64,000 nt of DNA from Micromonospora pattaloongensis (GCF_900107255.1 NZ_FNPH01000006.1:150076-214075), one strand, 5' to 3'. Counted from the first letter of the stretch, positions 45,041-53,962 are shown. Program-made: numbers and translations. Notes: generated by a model from the sequence alone, not told the origin.

Positions 45041-45870
45041 GGCGCGGACTGGTGGCGCGGCCGGCGGCCTGGCTGGTGTGGGGCCTGGTCGCGTTCTTCT
45101 TCGTCAACCTCGCCGGCGTGATCGGCTCGGTGGTGGTCAGCTCGTTCGGCACCCGCTGGTTCGACACCTGGCTGCCGCAGGGCTGGACCGGCGGCTGGTA
45201 CGCCCAGGCGTGGCAGGAGTTCGGGCTGCTGTCCGTGCTGCTGGTGACGGTGCAGGTGTCGGCGCTGGTGGTCGGCATCTCGGTGCTGATCGGCGTGCCC
45301 GCCGCGTACGTGCTGGCCCGGCGCTCCTTCCCCGGCCGGCGGCTGCTCTACCTGCTCTTCCTGCTGCCGATCCTGATGCCGCCGATCACCTACGGCATCC
45401 CGCTGGCAACCGTGCTCTACAAGTACGGCTTCGCCGGGCACGTCTCCGGGGTGGTGCTGGCCAACCTGGTCCCGTCGGTGCCGTTCGTCATCCTCACCAT
45501 GACGCCGTTCATCGAGCAGATCGACCCGGCGATCGAACGCGCCGCCCGGATGTGCGGCGCCGGCACCCGGCAGATCTTCACCCGGATCCTCGCCCCGCTG
45601 CTGGTGCCCGGTCTGCTCGCCGCCTCGATCCTGGTGCTGGTCCGCACGGTCGGGATGTTCGAGCTGACCTTCCTGACCGCCGGGCCCGACTCGCAGACCC
45701 TGGTGGTGGCGCTCTACTACTCGATGTCCGCCGCGGGCATCCGCGCCCAGCAATCGGTCGACGCGATGGCCGTCATCTACACCACGATGATGCTGGTGCT
45801 TCTCGTCGTGGCGCTGCGCTTCGTCAACCCCACACAGCTGGTCGCGCGGGTCAAGGAGGACGTGGAGTGA
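45037..45870 (+). CDS. ABC transporter permease (second of pair)
   Basis: 277 residues with six membrane segments. The EAA loop reads [24 protein letters not shown] near 168. It overlaps the genes on both sides by 4 bases, so the ATPase, both permeases and the dehydratase form one coupled unit. Confidence 0.9.
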   Translation: MRRGLVARPAAWLVWGLVAFFFVNLAGVIGSVVVSSFGTRWFDTWLPQGWTGGWYAQAWQEFGLLSVLLVTVQVSALVVGISVLIGVPAAYVLARRSFPGRRLLYLLFLLPILMPPITYGIPLATVLYKYGFAGHVSGVVLANLVPSVPFVILTMTPFIEQIDPAIERAARMCGAGTRQIFTRILAPLLVPGLLAASILVLVRTVGMFELTFLTAGPDSQTLVVALYYSMSAAGIRAQQSVDAMAVIYTTMMLVLLVVALRFVNPTQLVARVKEDVE

Positions 45871-47075
45871 AGATCACCGACGCCCGGGTCATCGTCACCT
45901 GCCCCGGCCGCAACTTCGTCACCCTGAAGATCGTCACGGATTCCGGTATCACGGGGGTGGGGGACGCGACCGTCAACGGCCGCGAGATGGCCGTCGTGGC
46001 GTACCTCCGCGAGCACGTGGTGCCGCTGCTGATCGGGCGGGACCCGGCGCGGATCGAGGACACCTGGCAGTACCTCTACAAGGGCGCGTACTGGCGGCGC
46101 GGCCCGATCACCATGGCCGCGATCGCCGCGGTCGACACCGCGCTGTGGGACATCAAGGGCAAGGTGGCCGGGCTGCCGGTCTACCAACTGCTGGGTGGGC
46201 GGTCCCGCGCCGGCGCCACCGTGTACGGCCACGCCTGCGGCGAGACCATCGAGGAGATCCTGCGCGAGGTGGCCCGGTTCGTCGACCGGGGCTACCGGGC
46301 GGTGCGGGTGCAGTCCGGCATCCCCGGCCTGCACGGCGTCTACGGCATCAGCAACAACACCCCGATCTACGAGCCTGCCGACGCCGCGATCCCCACCGAG
46401 GCGGCCTGGTCGACCGAGCGCTACCTGGCGCACATCCCGTCGGTCTTCGCGAAGCTGCGCGACGAATTCGGGCCGTCGCTGCGGCTCCTGCACGACGTGC
46501 ACCACCGGCTCACCCCGATCGAGGCGGCCCGGCTCGGCAAGGAACTGGAGCCGTACCACCTGACCTGGCTGGAGGACCCGGTGCCGGCCGAGCTGCAGGA
46601 GGGGTTCCGGCTGATCCGCCAGCACACCACCACGCCGATCGCGGTCGGGGAGGTCTTCAACACCGTCTGGGACTGTCAGCAGCTCATCACCGAGCAGCTC
46701 ATTGACTACATCCGGGCCACGGTGGTGCACGCCGGCGGGATCACCCACCTGAAGCGGATCTTCGACCTCGCGGCGCTGTACCACGTCCGCAGCGGCTCGC
46801 ACGGGGCGACCGACATGTCGCCGGTCTGCATGGCGGCCGCCGTCCACCTGGACGTGGCGATCCCCAACTTCGGGCTGCAGGAGTGGGCCGGGCACAGCGG
46901 GGAGACGGACCGGGTCTTCCCGCACGGCTACCGGTACGACGACGGCTACCTGCACGTGTCCGAGGAGCCGGGGCTGGGCGTGGACATCGACGAGGAGCTG
47001 GCGGCGCAGTACCCGTACAAGCCGGCGGCGCTGCCGGTCAACCGGCTGGAGGACGGCTCCCTGCACAGCTGGTGA
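45867..47075 (+). CDS. manD: D-mannonate dehydratase, enolase superfamily
   Basis: 402 residues from GTG 45867. The start [22 protein letters not shown] and [11 protein letters not shown] match ManD (RspA-like) enzymes. Metal and catalytic residues are visible in [11 protein letters not shown] (Asp and His near 208-211), WLEDP near 235 and AVGEVF near 260. It turns D-mannonate into 2-keto-3-deoxygluconate, a step after glucuronate isomerisation. The position after a glucuronidase and importer fits glucuronoxylan use. Isomerase and reductase genes for the steps between are not in the window. Confidence 0.88.
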   Translation: MKITDARVIVTCPGRNFVTLKIVTDSGITGVGDATVNGREMAVVAYLREHVVPLLIGRDPARIEDTWQYLYKGAYWRRGPITMAAIAAVDTALWDIKGKVAGLPVYQLLGGRSRAGATVYGHACGETIEEILREVARFVDRGYRAVRVQSGIPGLHGVYGISNNTPIYEPADAAIPTEAAWSTERYLAHIPSVFAKLRDEFGPSLRLLHDVHHRLTPIEAARLGKELEPYHLTWLEDPVPAELQEGFRLIRQHTTTPIAVGEVFNTVWDCQQLITEQLIDYIRATVVHAGGITHLKRIFDLAALYHVRSGSHGATDMSPVCMAAAVHLDVAIPNFGLQEWAGHSGETDRVFPHGYRYDDGYLHVSEEPGLGVDIDEELAAQYPYKPAALPVNRLEDGSLHSW

Positions 47076-47083
47076 GAGTTGCG

Positions 47084-47254
47084 CGGACGGCTGAGGGCGG
47101 TGAAGCCGTCGTCGGTTCCGGGCCAGTGTCTGCGGACGGCTTCGAGGCCGGCGCGGCGAACGGTGGAGCGCAGGACGGCGGTGACGATGACCGCATCGTC
47201 GGCGTAGCCGAGACCTGGGATGAAGTCGGGGATCAGATCGTTGTGAGGCGCGAC
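47084..47254 (-). pseudogene. Fragment of a YkvA/DUF1232 protein
   Basis: The frame reads LIPDFIPGLGYADDAVIV then LRSTVRRAGLEAVRRHWPG, the conserved core and C-terminus of YkvA-type DUF1232 proteins, in the right order. The N-terminal half is absent, and no start with a ribosome site fits. Downstream the frame runs without its usual stop into the antisense of manD. I read it as a remnant left by deletion. Confidence 0.6.
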
Positions 47255-47274
47255 CTCGGGCGCTGACGACCGCT

Positions 47275-47610
47275 TCACCAGGCGCGTTCGTTCGCGCCCG
47301 GCCCGCCGTGCCGAGGCTGGTCGGCCGCGCCGCCCTGGCACCGCCGGGCGTGCATGCTCTGCCAGTCGCGCAGCGCCCGCTTGATGCGCTCGTTCTCCCG
47401 GCGCACCCGTACCACCTCGGCCTGTAGCGCCCCGAGATCGACCGCGACGCGGTCGAGAAAGGTACGCACGTCGTGCGGGTCGAGACCCCGGCGGCCGAGC
47501 CGGGTGACCGCGAATTCGCGCTCGCGCACGTGGCGCGGGCTGAGCAGCATCGCCGATTCCGCCCGATACACGGTGCCGGCACGCGGATCGCGATGGTGAA
47601 TTGCGGGCAT
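47275..47610 (-). CDS. DivIVA-domain protein, short
   Basis: 111 residues from ATG 47610 (AAAGGG upstream). FAVTRLGRRGLDPHDVRTFLDRVAVDL near residue 36 is the DivIVA N-terminal motif, followed by a coiled coil (LGALQAEVVRVRRENERIKRAL) to about 85. Full DivIVA/Wag31 proteins are much longer, so this is one of the small relatives of unknown role, perhaps at cell poles. It lies beside the YkvA fragment. Confidence 0.75.
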   Translation of the reverse strand: MPAIHHRDPRAGTVYRAESAMLLSPRHVREREFAVTRLGRRGLDPHDVRTFLDRVAVDLGALQAEVVRVRRENERIKRALRDWQSMHARRCQGGAADQPRHGGPGANERAW

Positions 47611-48026
47611 GAGATAACCCTTTCTCGTCGACACGATGGATGGGGCGGAGCGCTGCCTGCTGATCGGGTCCCGGCCGCGCTCCGCCCCGCCCTGCGACCG
47701 CAGCCTCAATTGGCGGGTACGGCGGCAGGGCCGTCTATCGGGACCGGGTCGCACCGGGGAGAACGTTCGTGATAGATGTGTGTCAAGTCGGTGCGGGGAT
47801 CCACGGATCCCTCCTCAGAGACTCGACGTGTTTCGGTATGCGACTGCCACTCGCAACGCCCATTCACGTCACCTTCTCGGCTCCTGGCAAAGCCGCGGTT
47901 GCTCGCTGACTGCCCGCGGCGGGCGGTAACCACCATCACCTGCTCCGATGGCCACGTTTTCAGTGCCATTGAGGTGGAGCAATGGTTCATGCGCCAACTT
48001 CCCCGGGAACTCTCGAGAGGTGGACA
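47611..48026. other. Divergent intergenic region without a recognised gene
   Basis: About 415 bases between the DivIVA-like gene and the XRE regulator. No supported coding frame is seen on either strand. It should carry both promoters, but I could not assign convincing -35/-10 pairs. Confidence 0.5.
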
Positions 48027-48890
48027 ATGCCGCACAAGCCGTTCATCCGAACCCTGCGCGCGCAGTGGCTCGGCCAGCAGCTGCGCGAGCTGCGTGAGCA
48101 GCGCGGGATGACGTTGAAGCTCGTCTCCGAGCACCTGCAACGGGACATGTCCGCGCTCGGCCGCTACGAGCGCGCCGAGTGGCCGATCCGGCGCGGCGAC
48201 GTGGTCGCGCTCCTGGATCTCTACGGATTCCACGAGGCCGGTGAACGGGACCGGCTACTGCGCCTCGCCGAGGAGGTGTGGCGCACCGACCGCTGGGACG
48301 AGGACTACGGCGACGTCGTCGACGCGTCGTTCATCGACTTCCCCTGGCTCGAATCCAAGGCCGAGCAGGTCTGCTCCTACCACGCGATGCTCGTGCCCGG
48401 ACTGTTCCAACTTCGCGAGTATGCGGAGCTGGTGATCCGCTGTGTCGAGGGGCCGAAGGCCACCGAGGAGAAGGTGTTGCGCTGGGTCGACCTACGGATG
48501 CAGCGGCAACACGTCCTCGACGATCGGAGTAACACCAAGGTTGAGAGCATCATTGACGAGTCAGCACTTCGACGCCAGGTCGGAAGTGCGACGGTGATGC
48601 GAGCACAACTGGACCACATCGTCCAGCTCATGCAACACCCCAATGTTCAGGTGCGCGTGCTGCCCTCGCGCGTCGTGCTGCACCCGGGCGTCGACGGGTC
48701 GTTCTGGCTGTTCAAGATGCCCGAGCCGTATCCGGCGGTCGGCTATCTCGAGAACCTGGCGGGACAGCTATACGTGGAATCACCGAAGTCAAAGCGCTTC
48801 GTCGACACGTACGATCGGCTCCGGGAGGCCGCACTCGACCCGCGCGAGTCGGCGAAGCTGATCGGGACCATCGCGGAGGAACTGCAATGA
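48027..48890 (+). CDS. XRE-type regulator with DUF5753 domain
   Basis: 287 residues from ATG 48027 (GAGAGGTGG upstream). A helix-turn-helix (LGQQLRELREQRGMTLKLVSEHL, about residues 13-60) is followed by the DUF5753 domain (about 100-280: YHAMLVPGLFQLREYAE, then VRVLPSRVVLHPGVDGSFWLF). This is the large actinomycete family usually paired with a DUF397 protein, as here, with a 4-base overlap. Some pairs steer development or antibiotic production, like BldB/WhiJ-type systems. Confidence 0.9.
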   Translation: MPHKPFIRTLRAQWLGQQLRELREQRGMTLKLVSEHLQRDMSALGRYERAEWPIRRGDVVALLDLYGFHEAGERDRLLRLAEEVWRTDRWDEDYGDVVDASFIDFPWLESKAEQVCSYHAMLVPGLFQLREYAELVIRCVEGPKATEEKVLRWVDLRMQRQHVLDDRSNTKVESIIDESALRRQVGSATVMRAQLDHIVQLMQHPNVQVRVLPSRVVLHPGVDGSFWLFKMPEPYPAVGYLENLAGQLYVESPKSKRFVDTYDRLREAALDPRESAKLIGTIAEELQ

Positions 48891-49108
48891 GCGAAGACTT
48901 GTCGGCAGTGGCGTGGCGCATCAGTACCAAGAGCGCGGACAGCGGTGGCAGTTGCGTGGAGGCGGGGCCGGTCGGGGACGGCAGCGGTCGGGTCGCCCTC
49001 AGGCACAGCAAGAACCCCGACGGTCCGACCATCGTCTACACCCGAGCGGAGTGGGACGCCTTCATCGGCGGCGTCAAGGACGGCGAGTTCGACTTCGACG
49101 AGAGCTAG
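48887..49108 (+). CDS. DUF397 small protein
   Basis: 73 residues. WRISTKSADSGGSCVEAG and VALRHSKNPDGPTIVYTRAEWDAFIGGVKDGEFD are the two conserved DUF397 blocks. It overlaps the XRE gene by 4 bases and probably binds that regulator. Confidence 0.92.
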   Translation: MSEDLSAVAWRISTKSADSGGSCVEAGPVGDGSGRVALRHSKNPDGPTIVYTRAEWDAFIGGVKDGEFDFDES

Positions 49109-49123
49109 TCGACGCCAGGGCGA

Positions 49124-49171
49124 GTGTGTGAACGCTTATTGCTGTTCCGGCGGCAACGAGCGTTCACACAC
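49124..49171. terminator. Long inverted-repeat terminator between convergent genes
   Basis: GTGTGTGAACGC (49124-49135) and GCGTTCACACAC (49160-49171) pair perfectly. TTGC and GCAA inside the loop can extend the hairpin. It sits 15 bases after the DUF397 stop and 6 before the end of the convergent membrane gene. Confidence 0.7.
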
Positions 49172-49176
49172 CGCCC

Positions 49177-49641
49177 TCAGTCCAGGAGCCAGTTGTGCAG
49201 GCTCGCGCCGTACGGGGTCAATGTGAACGCCACCAGCGCGAAGCAGAGCACGGTGCCGACCGCCAGCCGGACGACGGTTGGCCGGCGTGAGCGGACACGG
49301 GCGGCCTGGGCCAGACCGGCGGCCCCGACGAGCCCGCCGAGGATCGCCAACGGCGCGATGAACAGCGCCACGGCGCGCGCGACGCCGAAGATCCAGGTCA
49401 GCGGGTTCCACGCGGATGCCGGTCCGAGCGGTGGGATCCAGTCCTTCGGATCGCCGTACCGCTCCAACCCCGGATCGAGCAGCCCCGCGTAGTCGCCGGT
49501 GCCGATCGCGGCGGTCAGCAGCGTGACCCCGGCGCCGAGCAGGTACGCGATCACCACCAGGTGCTGCGCCCAGCTCGCGAAACGGAGGCCCACCGCACGC
49601 TCAACCCGCCGGACCGCGCCGTCGTCAGCCACGTCGGCCAT
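49177..49641 (-). CDS. Membrane protein of unknown function
   Basis: 154 residues from ATG 49641. Three hydrophobic segments at about 27-47, 85-110 and 122-142. A periplasmic loop with WIPPLGPASAWNPLTW lies between the first two. I recognise no family. Confidence 0.65.
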   Translation of the reverse strand: MADVADDGAVRRVERAVGLRFASWAQHLVVIAYLLGAGVTLLTAAIGTGDYAGLLDPGLERYGDPKDWIPPLGPASAWNPLTWIFGVARAVALFIAPLAILGGLVGAAGLAQAARVRSRRPTVVRLAVGTVLCFALVAFTLTPYGASLHNWLLD

Positions 49642-50052
49642 GAGTGGTCGTCCTCTCACACGTCGCGTACACCTGCAGGGGTAACCCGCGGTCCCATCTG
49701 TTACAACAACGGCCACGTCCCCGGCGCGGCCAACACAAGCTCCGATGTGGACCGCCCGCGTCACGACACCGCTCGCTCATCGTGTCACGTCGAACTGAGC
49801 GTCAGTACCAGGAGCGGGCCCGAACATCGATGTCCGCGCAGCCATCCGGGCCGAGTAGTCGACCACCAGGGTCCGCCCGTATCCGGCCCGCACCGCGGAC
49901 GCTCCGGACAGCGGATGAACTGGCGTCATCCCGCACGCGTACACCGGACGTTTCAGATCGTGGCACCGCCAGCGGCACCGCGGCTCAGTCCTGATGCAAC
50001 CGAGCGCCGCGATGAGGCGTGACAGGCGCAGGATCGCAAGGGGGAGGGGACG
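49642..50052. other. Divergent intergenic region without a recognised gene
   Basis: About 410 bases between the membrane protein and the sigma factor. Reading frames are short and lack coding bias. Promoters for both sides must lie here, but none is clear to me. Confidence 0.5.
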
Positions 50053-50553
50053 TTGGACAGAGACGAAGGGTTCGAGGAGTTCTATCGAACCAGCAGACAT
50101 CGGGTCGTCACGGTGCTCTACGCGCTCGGTGGTGACCTGACCGAGGCCCAGGACGCCGCGCAGGAGGCGTACGTGCGGGCCTGGCAGCGCTGGTCGCAGG
50201 TCAGTGAGTACGGCGATCCGGAGGCGTGGGTTCGCACAGTCGGCTACCGGCTTTTGGTCGACCGCTGGCGCAAGATCCGCAACGGGATCGCCGCGTACCG
50301 CCGCCACGGGCCGGACCCGGCGGCCGGCCCACCCTCGGAGAACACCGTCGCCCTGGTGGCGGCGCTACGCCGACTGCCCGCGGAGCAACGGCAGGCCATC
50401 GTGCTGCACCACCTGGCCGACCTGTCGGTCGCGGAGATCGCGGCGCAGACCGACACGCCGACCGGCACCGTCAAGGCCCGCCTCGCCCGGGGCCGCAAGG
50501 CCCTCGCCACCCTGCTCGACACCACCCTGCCCGAGGAGGTCAGCCATGCCTGA
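50053..50553 (+). CDS. ECF sigma factor, SigE-like (SigE family)
   Basis: 166 residues from TTG 50053 (GGGGAGGGGA upstream). Region 2 covers FEEFYRTSRHRVVTVLYALGGD to about 75, with WVRTVGYRLLVDRWRK. Region 4 covers about 95-155, with LPAEQRQAIVLHHLADLSVAEIA and TGTVKARLARGRKAL. It overlaps the next gene by 8 bases, the usual layout for a sigma factor and its membrane-bound partner. Confidence 0.9.
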   Translation: MDRDEGFEEFYRTSRHRVVTVLYALGGDLTEAQDAAQEAYVRAWQRWSQVSEYGDPEAWVRTVGYRLLVDRWRKIRNGIAAYRRHGPDPAAGPPSENTVALVAALRRLPAEQRQAIVLHHLADLSVAEIAAQTDTPTGTVKARLARGRKALATLLDTTLPEEVSHA

Positions 50554-51391
50554 TCCACTCTTCGCCGAGCTGTACCGCGACACCGAGTACCTGACCTGGG
50601 CGCCGACCGAGCAGGTGCGCCGGCGCGGCCGGCAGCGCACCCGGCGTACCCGGATCGCGGCCGGCCTGGCCAGCGCCGTGGCCGTCGCCGTGGTCGCCAC
50701 CGGCGCGGCGGCCCTGGCTGGTCGCCCGGACGCTTCCCCGCCGGCACCTCCGGCGACGAACCCCCCGGCGCCGTCCAGCACTCCCAGCCGCGCCGCCGAT
50801 CCGACGCCCTCCCGCGGTCCGACCTCCGCCGACGCGACGCCGCCGGGCCCACCGCGGACCAGCAGCCGACCCAGCACCGAAACGCCGGATCCGGCCGTCC
50901 CCGCCGCCGCGCTGCTGCAACTGTCCGACCTGCCCGACGGCTTCGTCAGGAGGGAGAGCGACCTCGACGGAGACTGGTCGCTGGAGGCGGTGACGATCTA
51001 CTGCCGCAACAACTCCCCGTCGATCCGCGTCGGCGAGGTGGCCCTGCGGGGGGTCGTGTTCGACTCGCCGACCGCCGGATTGATCGAACGGGTGACCCGC
51101 CACTCGGGTGACAACGCCGCCATGTCCATGGACCGGGTACGCCGCGTGGCCCGGGAATGCGTCCCGCACCGGGAGGGCGACTCGCTGTCGATCATGGCCG
51201 AGGGGCTCGCCGGTGACGAGTCGGTGCTGGTGGGCGCGGTCATCGAGGGCAAGCCGGGCCGCTGGCTCTTTGTCCGGCAGGGTGACCTGGTGGCGCAGCT
51301 TCGGCTCGACAGCAAGTCGACGCCGGCCGAGGCGCGGATCTATGCGCAGCGGGCGGCAAATCGGCTCTGCGCTGGCACCGACGCCTGCTGA
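50546..51391 (+). CDS. Membrane partner of the sigma factor, extracytoplasmic sensor-like
   Basis: 281 residues. Residues 1-38 are cytosolic and basic, one membrane segment follows at about 39-58, then a Pro/Ser/Thr-rich linker (60-120) and an outside domain (about 125-281) with three or four Cys that could form disulfides. It is placed like an anti-sigma factor, but no HxxxCxxC zinc anti-sigma motif is present. Ribosome site GAGGAGG and the 8-base overlap show coupling to the sigma gene. Confidence 0.75.
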   Translation: MPDPLFAELYRDTEYLTWAPTEQVRRRGRQRTRRTRIAAGLASAVAVAVVATGAAALAGRPDASPPAPPATNPPAPSSTPSRAADPTPSRGPTSADATPPGPPRTSSRPSTETPDPAVPAAALLQLSDLPDGFVRRESDLDGDWSLEAVTIYCRNNSPSIRVGEVALRGVVFDSPTAGLIERVTRHSGDNAAMSMDRVRRVARECVPHREGDSLSIMAEGLAGDESVLVGAVIEGKPGRWLFVRQGDLVAQLRLDSKSTPAEARIYAQRAANRLCAGTDAC

Positions 51392-51398
51392 CCTTTAC

Positions 51399-51446
51399 TG
51401 CGGCGGTGACCCGCGCGCCGGAACCGGTGCGCGGGTCACCGCCGCA
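51399..51446. terminator. 48-bp near-perfect palindrome, likely strong terminator
   Basis: The arms 51399-51416 and 51429-51446 are 18 bp and perfectly complementary. The 12 bases between them are also nearly self-complementary, so all but two of the 24 pairs match. It begins 8 bases after the stop of the sigma-partner gene. No U run follows. DNA cruciform formation is possible. Confidence 0.75.
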
Positions 51447-51582
51447 GCGTGGGTGTGGATCACCGGCCACGCCGAGACCTGCGCGTACGACCATCCGCCT
51501 GCGCGTACGAAACGCTGGCAGACGACTGGTTCGGACAAGCGGCGACGGCCGGCGCCGTCCGGACTCGGACGGACGTTAGCGT

Positions 51583-52110
51583 GTGTCCGTGAACGTGGCC
51601 GACGATGAGCAGGTGGCGGCGTCACTGGCTGGCTGGATCAGGGAGCTGACGTTCGTCGACCGGGCTGAGGACGAGGTAACGGCGCTGCTCGTCGACGCGG
51701 CGGTGGCGTGGGGGACGGGCCAGGGCTGGCGGGTCTACCGCAGAGCGCCCAGCGTCGTCTCCCTTCCGCCCCCGTACGAGCATCGTCGGTCGTCGCTGGA
51801 CGTGGCATGTGCGCGGGCCGGGGGAGCGCCGATCGTCATCGAGGTCGACCGCTCCCACCGCCGGCGTACGGTCGACAAGCTCGTGGCGGAGTCCGAGGCG
51901 GGTCGGATCGCGATCTGGGTCCGATGGGGAACCGGCACGTTCGAGCCCCCCGCGGCACCGGTGAGGATGGTGACCTGCCCGGTCACCTCCCGTCGCGGTC
52001 TCGGGGGCCAGGGCACCCTCTACTCGCGCCTACCGGCAAGTGACCGGCCGGCCCCCCAGCACACGGCGGTCGATATCAGCGTGGACCGGCAAGGGGACCT
52101 GTTCGACTGA
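51583..52110 (+). CDS. Unrecognised 175-residue protein, possible PD-(D/E)XK-like fold
   Basis: GTG 51583 or GTG 51589 starts the gene. Neither has a ribosome site, but a -10-like TAGCGT lies at 51577-51582, so a leaderless message from 51589 is plausible. Helix-rich residues 1-45 precede a beta segment with SSLDVACARAGGAPIVIEVD and then VDKLVAESEAGR. The spacing Asp...Glu-x-Asp followed by Lys recalls nuclease-like PD-(D/E)XK domains, though the motif is not exact. Function not assigned. Confidence 0.7.
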   Translation: MSVNVADDEQVAASLAGWIRELTFVDRAEDEVTALLVDAAVAWGTGQGWRVYRRAPSVVSLPPPYEHRRSSLDVACARAGGAPIVIEVDRSHRRRTVDKLVAESEAGRIAIWVRWGTGTFEPPAAPVRMVTCPVTSRRGLGGQGTLYSRLPASDRPAPQHTAVDISVDRQGDLFD

Positions 52111-52291
52111 CCGGCCGTCGGGCTGCGCCGCCGGTCACATGGCGTGTGAGCAGCGGTACAGGCCCGAAAGAGGGAACGTGCCGCACGACGGCGATCTCGA
52201 CATCCGACGAGTGGATAATGAAACCGGCCCGCGCAATGTCGCCCGACGCCGTGACCGTCGTGCCAGTTCGAAATCGTAAGGTCGTACTCTC

Positions 52292-52780
52292 GTGTCCGCG
52301 CTCACGCTGCTGGGTATCACCGGCAACGTCCTGTCCACCGTCGCCATCTTTCCCCATCTCGCCCAGGCGATCCGCGAACGCCGCCCGAGCGGTTCCGCCT
52401 TCGGCTGGAGCCTCGGAGCCCTCTGCGGCCTGCTCTGGCTCACCTACGGCATCCTCACGCAGAACCTGATCGTCGGCGCGCCCGGCTGGATCACCGTACC
52501 GGTCGGTGCGGCCCTGGGCTTCTGGTGCTGGAAGTCGGAGCGGGGCCCGGTCATGGCGCTGGTCGCGCCGTCCCTGGCACCCGCCCCGGCGCCGGCCGTC
52601 GCGCCCGCAACGCCCGCCGTGGTTGCCGCAACGCCGGATCAGGCCGGGATTCCCCGGCAGTCCGCGGCAGCGACCTTGACGATGCCGAAGCTGACCCCGT
52701 CCTGCACGCCGCCGCGGCAGCAGCTGCGTCGCGCGCCCGCCGTGCGCGCCCGCGCCGCGGCCGGACGACGTCAGTACTGA
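52292..52780 (+). CDS. SemiSWEET/PQ-loop-like membrane protein with long disordered tail
   Basis: 162 residues from GTG 52292. Residues 3-85 form three membrane segments: LGITGNVLSTVAIFPHLAQA, FGWSLGALCGLLWLTYGIL and ITVPVGAALGFWCW. The proline after the first helix core and the length match SemiSWEET transporters, which pair up to pass sugars. The remaining 75 residues are Ala/Pro/Arg-rich and probably disordered, unusual for the family. Confidence 0.65.
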   Translation: MSALTLLGITGNVLSTVAIFPHLAQAIRERRPSGSAFGWSLGALCGLLWLTYGILTQNLIVGAPGWITVPVGAALGFWCWKSERGPVMALVAPSLAPAPAPAVAPATPAVVAATPDQAGIPRQSAAATLTMPKLTPSCTPPRQQLRRAPAVRARAAAGRRQY

Positions 52781-52979
52781 CACCGCGCACCACATCACCG
52801 CGTAGCAGCCCCGGCTCGGTCGTCGATGCCGGGGCTGCCTGCTGCTCCCATGTGGACGCTGGCTCGCGAGGACACCGAAATACGTGGTTACGTTGTCGCG
52901 ACCGGGGGGTATCAACCGACCGTCTACCTCGACCACGCCCCCCCGTGCGGGGACCCCTCTTGCACGCTAGGAGACGCCA

Positions 52980-53186
52980 GTGCGTACCGGATCAATAGGT
53001 GGAGTGATCATCCTCATCTGGCTGGTCATCGGCGCGATAGCGGCGGGCCAGCGCGGCTACTTCGACAACTCTGAGAAGAACTGCGCCGAAGCCGGCACCA
53101 TCGCGGTGACGGTTGTCGCCGGGCCACTCAACTACCTCGGCGTCAACCCCAAGATCAAGTGCACGCTGCCCCAGCCTTCGAAGTAG
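52980..53186 (+). CDS. Small single-span membrane protein
   Basis: 68 residues from GTG 52980 (GGAG, 6 bases upstream). One hydrophobic helix at 7-24 (GVIILIWLVIGAIAAG), then RGYFDNSEKNCAEAGTIA and a second hydrophobic stretch ending CTLPQPSK. I recall similar hypothetical proteins in actinomycetes but no function. A hairpin terminator follows. Confidence 0.75.
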   Translation: MRTGSIGGVIILIWLVIGAIAAGQRGYFDNSEKNCAEAGTIAVTVVAGPLNYLGVNPKIKCTLPQPSK

Positions 53187-53204
53187 CGTGACCCGCTCGG
53201 ACGT

Positions 53205-53234
53205 CCGCCTCCCGCCCGTCCCGGGGGGAGGCGG
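53205..53234 (+). terminator. Hairpin terminator
   Basis: CCGCCTCCC (53205-53213) and GGGAGGCGG (53226-53234) pair perfectly around a 12-base loop, 19 bases after the small membrane protein stop. Confidence 0.6.
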
Positions 53235-53419
53235 GCCCGGGCGGCGTCGACGATCCGTCGGGGCGGCCGCGCGGGGTTCGTCGTTCGGGCGACCCGTTCC
53301 CGTGAGCTTTTTTCCGGACCGCTCTACAGCGAACGTCCACGCTAGACACACGTGAAACTCGGCCGCTTGAACATCGTTTGTAAATAATCGCGCGGAATGC
53401 CGCTCGCCGTTGCCGGCTC

Positions 53420-53510
53420 GCGCGGCGTCGGTTCGTCGAGGAGCTCGGCCTCGACCCCCGGCTCGAACTCCAACGGCTGGAGCACCTGCCCGCCCGACCC
53501 GGACGACGTG
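53420..53510 (+). pseudogene. Possible remnant of a BTAD (AfsR/SARP-type) domain
   Basis: A short frame reads RRFVEELGLDPRLELQRLEHL, close to the ELGxDPxxELxxL helix that ends BTAD domains. There is no start, no ribosome site and no continuation, so if real it is a fragment. Chance similarity cannot be excluded. Confidence 0.3.
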
Positions 53511-53725
53511 CGCGGCGCACCGCGGCGCCGGTAGAGGAACGCGCAACGCCCCCGCCGCCCGCGGTCGCGCCCCGGAAATCGTCACGGTGGGTAATCCGCG
53601 GCGCCCTGTTATCCGTACCCATGGTCATGAATGCCGTGGCGCCGTCCGTGAGCGACGGACGCACAGCGGGTCCGCCATCGCCGCCGGTGTGGTCCCTACC
53701 GTTCCTGACTGGGAGGTCAGCCACC

Positions 53726-53962
53726 GTGATGACTATCGGGGACGCGCCGCGCGTCGAGTTGACCGACCGACAGCGGGCGGTGCTCCGGCTGCTCTGCGCC
53801 GGCGCCACCGACCGGCAGATCGCCGCGCACATCGAGGCGAGCGGCCGCACCGTGCAGCGCGAGATCGCCCGTGTCCGGGCCGTGCTCGGCGCACCGACCC
53901 GGGCCGCGATGATCGCCGCCACGGTGCGGGCCGGCGAGCTCGACGCGGCGCGTCACGGGTAG
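53726..53962 (+). CDS. Small LuxR-type helix-turn-helix protein
   Basis: 78 residues from GTG 53726 or ATG 53729 (GGGAGGTCA upstream). VELTDRQRAVLRLLCAGATDRQIAAHIEASGRTVQREIARV is a GerE/LuxR DNA-binding domain with little else, so it resembles orphan, receiver-less regulators. A frame open from 53621 upstream lacks coding character. Confidence 0.7.
   Translation: MMTIGDAPRVELTDRQRAVLRLLCAGATDRQIAAHIEASGRTVQREIARVRAVLGAPTRAAMIAATVRAGELDAARHG

Larger units (their letters stand above)
53187..53725. other. Intergenic stretch with terminator and possible gene fragment
   Basis: About 540 bases with no intact gene. It holds a hairpin at 53205-53234, an AT-rich patch near 53300-53400 and a short frame that resembles an AfsR-type BTAD segment (separate entries). 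Confidence 0.5.

Noticed and set aside
52826..53074. 82-codon plus-strand frame
   Set aside because: It overlaps the better supported 68-residue membrane protein in another frame and has no ribosome site.
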